Shown: positions 1 through 3,447 of the stretch, piece by piece
Layout of the letters: each line of letters starts with the position of its first letter
Numbering within the stretch: position 1 is the first letter of the stretch
DNA from: VRUE01 sp044867925
Lineage (GTDB): Bacteria; Actinomycetota; Thermoleophilia; Solirubrobacterales; 70-9
Assembly: GCA_044867925.1 (NCBI GenBank)
Contig: JBIOVV010000071.1
Coordinates: 1-7,162 of the forward strand
Direction: 5' to 3'
DNA: 7,162 nt
Notes under the pieces: generated by a model
What the model saw: only the letters and a program-made list of their open reading frames with translations
The model's database searches: none
What the model was told of the DNA's origin: nothing
Translations under genes and position numbers: made by a program

Positions 1-428
1 CCGCGCGGTGAGGACGCCGCGTTCGCGGTCGATTCGCGATTGCCATCGCGCCGCCAGCGCAGCAGGCTGAAGGCGAGCGCCGCGCCGGCCAGCAGGATCG
101 CCAGCACCGGCACCAGGTAGGCGGATAGATCGAAGCCCGAGGGGTCCGGCTGCGCCAGGACCTCCTTGCCGTACTGGGCGACGAGCGCATCCTTGACTTC
201 GGCCTTGCTCTTGCCGGCGGCGACCAGCTCGGCGACGTATACCTTCTCGCGTCGCGCCTGCGGCGAGTCGGCGAGCTCGAGCAGGGTGCCGCAGATCGGA
301 CACATCACCTCGTCTTCGACGTCGTTGACGGTCGTCTGGGGCGCCGGCAAGGCGCGCGCCCCTGCCGACGAGGCCAGCAGCCCGAGCGCGATCGCGACAA
401 GTGCGAAAAGGGAGCGGCGCAATCTCAT
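1..428 (-). CDS. ccmH: CcmH/CycL-type cytochrome c maturation protein (partial, C-terminus beyond left edge)
   Basis: Reading the minus strand from the ATG at 428 gives an open frame of 142 codons that leaves the window without a stop. It has an N-terminal signal or anchor (residues about 1-26), then a CPIC motif (Cys43, Cys46) followed by a helical segment with 'AGKSKAEVKDALVAQYGKEVL' character, and a hydrophobic membrane helix at about 103-125. This is the CcmH layout: an external three-helix domain whose CxxC pair reduces or holds the apocytochrome haem-binding cysteines during system I maturation. The classical LRCxxC is here VMCPIC. The start is fixed by a 4-base ATGA overlap with the upstream CcmG-like gene and a purine-rich AAGGCAGG just before the ATG, which implies translational coupling. 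Basic residues after the membrane helix suggest a cytoplasmic tail. A fusion to a TPR (CcmI-like) part cannot be judged from this window. Confidence 0.85.
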   Translation of the reverse strand, partial: MRLRRSLFALVAIALGLLASSAGARALPAPQTTVNDVEDEVMCPICGTLLELADSPQARREKVYVAELVAAGKSKAEVKDALVAQYGKEVLAQPDPSGFDLSAYLVPVLAILLAGAALAFSLLRWRRDGNRESTANAASSPR

Positions 429-946
429 GACCTGCCTTCGATCAGCGGCAGCACGCGTTCGGCGAGGAAGCGGTCGTCGACCGGGCCGCGCCAGATCAGC
501 GCCAGGCGCCCGCGCGGATCGACAAGGAAGTTCTCCGGCACCCCGGTCGAGCCGAAAGCGTCGCTGCGCTCATCGCCGACCGAGCGCAGCTGCGGGTAGC
601 TGGTCGGGTGCTCCCGCAGGAAGGCGACGGCATCGCCCTCGTTGTCCTGCACGTTGATCCCGAGCACGGTGGTATCGCGCCCTCGATTGCGCTCGTAGAA
701 ACGCTGCAGCGCCGGCGCCTCCTCACGACAGGGGATACACCACGAGGCCCAGAGGTTGACCAGCACCCACTTGCCGCGGTAATCGCGGATCGAGCCGTCT
801 TCGGCTCCACCCAACGAGGGAAGCGTTCGGTCGGGCGCCGGATCGCCGACCGCGATCTTGGCCGAGCCCTTGTTGATCAGGCCGAAGGCAAGCAGGCCGA
901 CGACGGCCAGCACGGCGAGAATGGCGAGGAACGAGCGGGCGCCCAC
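425..946 (-). CDS. ccmG: Membrane-anchored thiol:disulfide oxidoreductase, CcmG/DsbE/TlpA/ResA type
   Basis: This 173-aa protein has an uncleaved-looking N-terminal membrane helix (about residues 5-24) and a thioredoxin-fold domain facing the outside. Visible landmarks are GDPAPD at 34-39 (the AhpC-TSA/Redoxin opening), the active site WCIPC with Cys70 and Cys73, and the cis-proline loop GVPENFLVD with Pro137. Family members pass electrons to apocytochrome c or to CcmH; the overlapping downstream gene encodes just such a CcmH, which favours CcmG over a general TlpA. The start is a GTG at 946. It is the first start codon after an in-frame TAG about five codons upstream, and it leaves a short basic-hydrophobic leader. 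No Shine-Dalgarno sequence is seen. A TAGAGT hexamer about 10 bases upstream suggests leaderless translation. The exact substrate is inferred. Confidence 0.9.
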   Translation of the reverse strand: MGARSFLAILAVLAVVGLLAFGLINKGSAKIAVGDPAPDRTLPSLGGAEDGSIRDYRGKWVLVNLWASWCIPCREEAPALQRFYERNRGRDTTVLGINVQDNEGDAVAFLREHPTSYPQLRSVGDERSDAFGSTGVPENFLVDPRGRLALIWRGPVDDRFLAERVLPLIEGRS

Positions 947-955
947 GGACGCCGA

Positions 956-961
956 ACTCTA
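956..961 (-). promoter_or_regulatory. Possible -10 element for the ccmG-ccmH pair
   Basis: On the minus strand TAGAGT fits the actinobacterial TANNNT -10 pattern and ends 9 bases before the GTG of the CcmG-like gene, so initiation would fall within a few bases of the start codon. There is no convincing -35: TTGCCG lies only 15 bases upstream. The lack of a ribosome binding site agrees with a leaderless message, but a six-base match alone is weak evidence. Confidence 0.25.
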
Positions 962-996
962 GATCGCGCCGGCCTCCGGCAACTCCCCGCCGCCCG

Positions 997-1002
997 TAGA
1001 AT
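997..1002 (+). promoter_or_regulatory. Probable -10 element of the tRNA-Gly gene
   Basis: TAGAAT matches the TATAAT consensus at five of six positions and ends 9 bases before the first base of the mature tRNA, the spacing expected for a short 5' leader removed by RNase P. No good -35 hexamer is visible in the GC-rich sequence upstream. Confidence 0.5.
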
Positions 1003-1011
1003 CAGCCGGGC

Positions 1012-1084
1012 GCGGACGTAGCTCAGCTGGTAGAGCGCGAGCTTCCCAAGCTCGAGGTCGCGGGTTCGAGACCCGTCGTCCGCT
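1012..1084 (+). tRNA. tRNA-Gly (anticodon CCC)
   Basis: The 73-base cloverleaf folds by eye. The acceptor stem GCGGACG (1012-1018) pairs fully with CGTCCGC (1077-1083). The D stem is GCTC/GAGC (1021-1024 and 1033-1036). The anticodon stem CGAGC/GCTCG (1038-1042 and 1050-1054) frames the loop TTCCCAA, with anticodon CCC at 1045-1047. The T stem GCGGG/CCCGT (1060-1064 and 1072-1076, one G-U pair) carries the loop TTCGAGA. The discriminator is T1084, the usual U73 of bacterial tRNA-Gly, and no CCA is encoded. It reads the GGG codon. It lies head-to-head with the CcmG-like gene and directly upstream of the AT-rich promoter island of the ATPase gene. Confidence 0.95.
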
Positions 1085-1086
1085 TT

Positions 1087-1113
1087 TCGCCCGTCCCGCG
1101 CGGTCGAGGGCGA
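1087..1113 (+). terminator. Weak hairpin after the tRNA, possible terminator
   Basis: TCGCCC (1087-1092) can pair with GGGCGA (1108-1113) around a 15-base GC-rich loop that contains the palindrome CCGCGCGG. A TTTT run (1084-1087) precedes the hairpin rather than following it, so this is not a canonical intrinsic terminator. It may help end the tRNA transcript or protect its 3' end. Confidence 0.2.
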
Positions 1114-1151
1114 GAGCATCCCAGAGTCAGTATAGATAGACTCTACCAAAC

Positions 1152-1180
1152 AGTATAGTGTAACTTTACTTCTAGGTAAA
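1152..1180 (-). promoter_or_regulatory. Possible opposing promoter formed by the same dyad
   Basis: Because boxes B and C are inverted, the minus strand also shows TTTACC (1180 down to 1175), a 17-bp gap, and TATACT (1157 down to 1152). Transcription would begin near 1145 and run leftwards, antisense to the tRNA and towards the ccmG-ccmH genes. The mirror image may be only a by-product of the operator symmetry, so this call is tentative. Confidence 0.25.
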
Positions 1181-1193
1181 GTCTAGCTATACT
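1165..1193 (+). promoter_or_regulatory. Promoter of the ATPase gene, probably leaderless
   Basis: TTTACT (1165-1170, four of six matches to TTGACA) and TATACT (1188-1193, five of six matches to TATAAT) are separated by exactly 17 bp. Transcription would start about 7 bases on, at roughly 1200-1202, almost on the GTG at 1202. The sequence before the GTG is CACAAAAA, with no Shine-Dalgarno motif, as expected for leaderless mRNA, which is common in actinobacteria. Both hexamers lie inside the box B/box C dyad, so a protein bound there should affect initiation directly. Confidence 0.55.
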
Positions 1194-1201
1194 CACAAAA
1201 A

Positions 1202-2317
1202 GTGAACCCCTTCATCTATGACGATCCGGTCCCGCCCGGCGAGCTCGTCGATCGAGAGGAAGAGGTCGGACGTCTGCTCGAGCTCGCGGCGGGAGCGCAC
1301 AACACGCGCCTTCAGGCGCCGCGACGCTTCGGCAAGACCAGCGTCCTGCTGAAGCTCAGGGAGGAAGCGGAGCGCAGCGGCTTCCGCGTCGTCTACGTCG
1401 ATTTTCTCCTCGCCACCACTCCTGCTGAGATCGCGCGGCGAATCGAAGAGGCCTACGTCGCTGTCCTCAGGGGCGGGATCGGGCGGACCTTCGATCGTTT
1501 GCGTCGAAGCTGGCGAGGCCGCGTCAAGGTGGCGCCCGGCGGTGTCGGAGGCGAGCTGGAGTATCTCGGCACGAGTGACGCGATGCAGCGGCTCGCCGAC
1601 CTCCTGGATCTGCCTAGGAAGGTTCTCGGGGGGACGGGCGAACGGACGATCGTCCTCTTCGATGAGTTTCAGGACTTCCTGCGGGCTGAGGGAGACCTCG
1701 ACGGTCTGCTCAGGTCAAAGATCCAGCTCCACGGTGATGCTGCCAGCTATGTCTTCTCCGGCTCTGAGCAAGCTCTGCTGAACGAGTACTTCAACAGCCG
1801 CAAGAGGGCGCTTTTCGACCAAGCCCGTCCGATCGTCCTCGGCCCTCTTCCGTCAACGGATCTCGACGACTACATCTCCAGCCGCTTCGAGAAGACCAAG
1901 AAGGATCCCGGCGAGGCGCTCGACCTCGTCCTCGACCTCGTTCGAGGTCATCCGCAGCGTGCCATGCTCGTCGCACACCATCTATGGGAGTGCACACCGG
2001 CCAACGGCGCGGCGACAGCCGAGACCTTCGATCTCGCCCTCGAGCAGATCGACCGCGAGACCAAGGAGCGCTTCGAGGGAACCTGGCAGGCACTCGCCGG
2101 CGCCGCAAACAAGAGGCGGGTTCTGAAGGCGCTGGCATTGAGCAACGAGACCCTCTACAACCGGCGAACACTTCAGGCCTTCGAGCTCAACAAGGGCCAG
2201 GCCCAGTCCGGCGAAAAGGGTCTCGTCGGCGAAGGCGAGGTCGTCCGCGTCGATGGGCGCCCGACCATCGTCGATCCTCTGCTCGAACGCTGGATAGCGC
2301 TCCGCGGGTCGAGCTGA
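1202..2317 (+). CDS. AAA/STAND-type ATPase with C-terminal winged helix (ATPase_2/archaeal-ATPase-like family)
   Basis: This 371-aa protein opens with MNPFIYDDPVPPGELVDRE, the typical start of stand-alone P-loop ATPases of the archaeal-ATPase (MNS/STAND-like) group. Walker A is APRRFGKTS (Ala39 to Ser47, with Lys45 and Thr46); the first glycine of the consensus is alanine here. Walker B is TIVLFDEF (149-156, with Asp154 and Glu155), and a sensor-like segment YVFSGSEQ follows at 183-190. The C-terminal third is helical and ends in a winged-helix-like part with the family's 'VDPLLERWI' ending (about 357-365). Members hydrolyse ATP, but the cellular role of most is unknown; DNA-linked or switch roles have been suggested. 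GTG at 1202 is chosen because it gives the conserved N-terminus and sits where a leaderless message would begin. The gene stands apart from its neighbours, with its own boxed promoter and somewhat lower GC by eye, so transfer is possible. No function is assigned. Confidence 0.85.
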   Translation: MNPFIYDDPVPPGELVDREEEVGRLLELAAGAHNTRLQAPRRFGKTSVLLKLREEAERSGFRVVYVDFLLATTPAEIARRIEEAYVAVLRGGIGRTFDRLRRSWRGRVKVAPGGVGGELEYLGTSDAMQRLADLLDLPRKVLGGTGERTIVLFDEFQDFLRAEGDLDGLLRSKIQLHGDAASYVFSGSEQALLNEYFNSRKRALFDQARPIVLGPLPSTDLDDYISSRFEKTKKDPGEALDLVLDLVRGHPQRAMLVAHHLWECTPANGAATAETFDLALEQIDRETKERFEGTWQALAGAANKRRVLKALALSNETLYNRRTLQAFELNKGQAQSGEKGLVGEGEVVRVDGRPTIVDPLLERWIALRGSS

Positions 2318-2382
2318 GCCCCGGGCTTCCGTTCGGCGGCTAGGCTTGGACGAAGTGCTGAAGCCTGCCGTCGCCGTCTGCT

Positions 2383-2973
2383 TTGATCCCCGCGCCGCCA
2401 CCCCCCACGGAACTGCCGACCAACGTGGTCGCCATCGTCGCTCGCGTGCCCGATCGTGGCGCCGAGCACGGGGGCGTGGTCACGAAGAAGGAGTTTCAGC
2501 ATGCGCTGGCCCAGGCCGCGGCCCAAAGAGGACGCCGATCGGCCCCCAAGCCTGGCGGCAACGGGTACGGCAAGTTGAAGAACCGCGCGATCGGTGAGCT
2601 ACTCGATGACTCGTGGATTCGGGGGCAGGCGGCGGAAATGGGGATCGGGGTCCGGCCCCGGGAGGTCGCTCGCGAACTGGCTCGACTCAAGAAGCTGGCC
2701 TTCGAGGATGGAGCCGAATATCGCCGCTTCCTCAGGGAAAACCACCTCACCCGCCGCGACGTGAAAGAAAACGTCGAAATCCAGTTGTACGCCGAGAAGA
2801 TTCAAGAACGGGTCGTCGCCGGTCTCGACAGCGAAGCCGCCGCGCAAAAAGCCTTCGCGAACTTCCTCGACGAATACGGCGAGCGCTGGCGCTCGCGAAC
2901 CGTTTGCGCTCCCGGCTACATCACCAGTCGCTGCTCGAACGGCCCCGCGCCGGCGGGTTCCTCCGGGATCTAG
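2383..2973 (+). CDS. SurA N-terminal-domain protein, apparently without PPIase domain or signal peptide (possible gene remnant)
   Basis: Residues about 33-147 resemble the SurA/PrsA N-terminal chaperone domain: 'VTKKEF' leads into a long helical stretch with 'ELLDDSWIRGQAAEMGIGVRP', the spaced 'EYRRFL' and 'ENVEIQLYAEKIQERV'. In related actinobacterial foldases, as I recall them, a parvulin PPIase domain follows. Here the chain goes straight to a C-terminal helix (QKAFANFLDEYGERW) and a tail with Cys175 and Cys184. The N-terminus is also odd. The longest frame starts at a TTG (2383) with no ribosome binding site, an in-frame TGA lies at 2359, and no signal peptide or lipobox is present although homologues are exported. 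GTG at 2425 is another possible start. Either this is a PPIase-less cytoplasmic chaperone-like protein, or a foldase gene with a lost 5' end and an internal in-frame deletion. It follows the ATPase gene by 65 bp with no evident promoter. Confidence 0.6.
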   Translation: MIPAPPPPTELPTNVVAIVARVPDRGAEHGGVVTKKEFQHALAQAAAQRGRRSAPKPGGNGYGKLKNRAIGELLDDSWIRGQAAEMGIGVRPREVARELARLKKLAFEDGAEYRRFLRENHLTRRDVKENVEIQLYAEKIQERVVAGLDSEAAAQKAFANFLDEYGERWRSRTVCAPGYITSRCSNGPAPAGSSGI

Positions 2974-3016
2974 ACGGACTCGCGCCGCCCGCTGACCTTC
3001 GGCTGGAGATACCCAG

Positions 3017-3325
3017 TCAGACGGTGGCAGCCTTTCTCGCCCGCGCGCTGCCGTTGGCGGAGGCGCCGTTGCCGTTTGAGCTGCTGCCGTTGGGCTCGCG
3101 GTAGAAGTGCTCGGTGGCGCCGCGTACGGGGCGTTCGCCGGCCAGCTCGACCAGGCCGGTGCGGCGCAGCTCGGTGACGTGGTAGTTGACGTTGCTCAGT
3201 GGCGTGCGCAGCTCGTAGCTGAGGTCACTGGGGGAGAGGGTGCGGCCTCCGTCCATGCCCAGCACTTCCAGGATTGATATCCGCAGGGGATGGGTATTGG
3301 CTCGGGCGAGGAGCTGCCAGTTCAT
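3017..3325 (-). CDS. ArsR-like winged-helix transcriptional regulator
   Basis: This is a 102-aa DNA-binding protein. Residues about 1-78 form a winged-helix domain of the ArsR/HTH_20 type: 'HPLRISILEVL' (helices 1-2), 'LSPSDLSYEL' (helix 3), the recognition helix 'LSNVNYHVTELRRTGLV' (about 43-59), and a wing ending in 'EHFYR' (72-76). No cysteine is present, so a classical ArsR metal site is absent and the signal is unknown. The last 24 residues are a Gly/Ser/Asn- and Arg/Lys-rich tail, probably disordered. ATG at 3325 is chosen over an in-frame TTG at 3355 because a perfect GGAGGAA lies just upstream and the conserved fold begins here. The gene diverges from the 964-aa secreted-protein gene and shares its AT-rich control region, which argues for control of that gene and itself. 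Its 3' end converges on the SurA-like ORF with 43 bp between them. Confidence 0.88.
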   Translation of the reverse strand: MNWQLLARANTHPLRISILEVLGMDGGRTLSPSDLSYELRTPLSNVNYHVTELRRTGLVELAGERPVRGATEHFYREPNGSSSNGNGASANGSARARKAATV

Positions 3326-3327
3326 GC

Positions 3328-3334
3328 TTCCTCC
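3328..3334 (-). promoter_or_regulatory. Ribosome binding site of the winged-helix regulator
   Basis: The minus strand reads GGAGGAA two bases before the ATG at 3325. This near-perfect anti-16S match decides the start codon in favour of ATG 3325 over TTG 3355. Confidence 0.8.
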
Positions 3335-3343
3335 GATTTTCGA

Positions 3344-3416
3344 TTGGTTTACCAACTTCTAGGTATATAGATACCAAAAAATGGTGATCCAAATCATCAA
3401 AATCGGGTAAAACTAG
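3344..3416. promoter_or_regulatory. Divergent AT-rich control region with several dyads
   Basis: Between the regulator and the secreted-protein gene lie the perfect dyads TTGGT-TT-ACCAA (3344-3355) and GGTAT-ATAG-ATACC (3362-3375), a small TGAT-CCAA-ATCA dyad (3385-3396), and GGTAAAACTAGG (3406-3417). The 11-mer ACTTCTAGGTA at 3355-3365 also occurs at 1168-1178 in the ATPase promoter, and GGTAAA plus CTAG occur together in both regions. The dyads over the -10 region and just downstream of the likely start site look like operators for an autoregulating winged-helix dimer. The plus-strand promoter of the secreted-protein gene must also lie here; TTGGTT (3344-3349) with TATAGA (3366-3371), 16 bp apart, is one candidate. 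Confidence 0.55.
3364..3392 (-). promoter_or_regulatory. Likely promoter of the winged-helix regulator
   Basis: On the minus strand TTGGAT (3392 down to 3387) and TATATA (3369 down to 3364) are 17 bp apart. Initiation near 3357 would give a leader of about 30 bases that contains the GGAGGAA site. The -35 hexamer matches the consensus only in its first three bases, but the -10 is good and the spacing ideal. The GGTAT/ATACC dyad covers the -10 element. Confidence 0.4.
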
Positions 3417-3432
3417 GCAGATGGCTTACGAC

Positions 3433-3440
3433 GGGAGGAG
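3433..3440 (+). promoter_or_regulatory. Ribosome binding site of the secreted-protein gene
   Basis: GGGAGGAG ends 7 bases before the ATG at 3448. It makes 3448 the likely start rather than the in-frame ATG at 3421, which lies upstream of this site and would add nine residues ahead of a normal signal peptide. Confidence 0.75.
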
Positions 3441-3447
3441 ATTTCAG

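Larger units (their letters stand above)
1129..1193. repeat. Three copies of an 18-bp box AGTATAG-N4-ACTYTAC in an AT-rich island
   Basis: Box A (1129-1146, plus), box B (1152-1169, plus) and box C (1176-1193, minus) each read AGTATAG, four variable bases (ATAG, TGTA, CTAG), then ACTCTAC or ACTTTAC. A and B are direct repeats 23 bp apart. B and C are inverted around a 6-bp TTCTAG centre, giving two concentric perfect 7-bp arm pairs centred at 1172.5. A and C also match at 12 of 13 bases over AGTATAGATAGAC. The boxes overlap the promoter of the ATPase gene, so they look like operator or activator sites for a dimeric protein. The binder is not proven; the ArsR-like regulator at 3017-3325 is a candidate because its own promoter shares the 11-mer found between B and C. 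Confidence 0.75.

Noticed and set aside
166..1021. Plus-strand open frames opposite ccmH and ccmG
   Set aside because: The minus-strand frames encode proteins with clear CxxC, thioredoxin and membrane features. The plus-strand translations are low-complexity and run into the tRNA region.
1012..1084. tRNA-Gly gene as integration site of a mobile element carrying the ATPase gene
   Set aside because: No second copy of the tRNA 3' end is seen in the window, and no integrase, transposase or phage gene is present. Only a search beyond the right edge could revive this.
1129..1193. Repeat cluster read as a CRISPR array or an origin with iterons
   Set aside because: There are only three boxes in mixed orientation with unequal spacing, no cas or replication initiation gene is adjacent, and the boxes coincide with a well-spaced promoter.
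3326..3355. TTG-initiated longer form of the winged-helix regulator
   Set aside because: The extra ten residues cover the GGAGGAA ribosome binding site and a palindromic operator-like sequence. ATG 3325 has the ideal signal and begins the conserved domain.
3421..3447. Upstream ATG for the secreted protein
   Set aside because: The strong GGGAGGAG lies between this ATG and the one at 3448, and the signal peptide looks normal from 3448.
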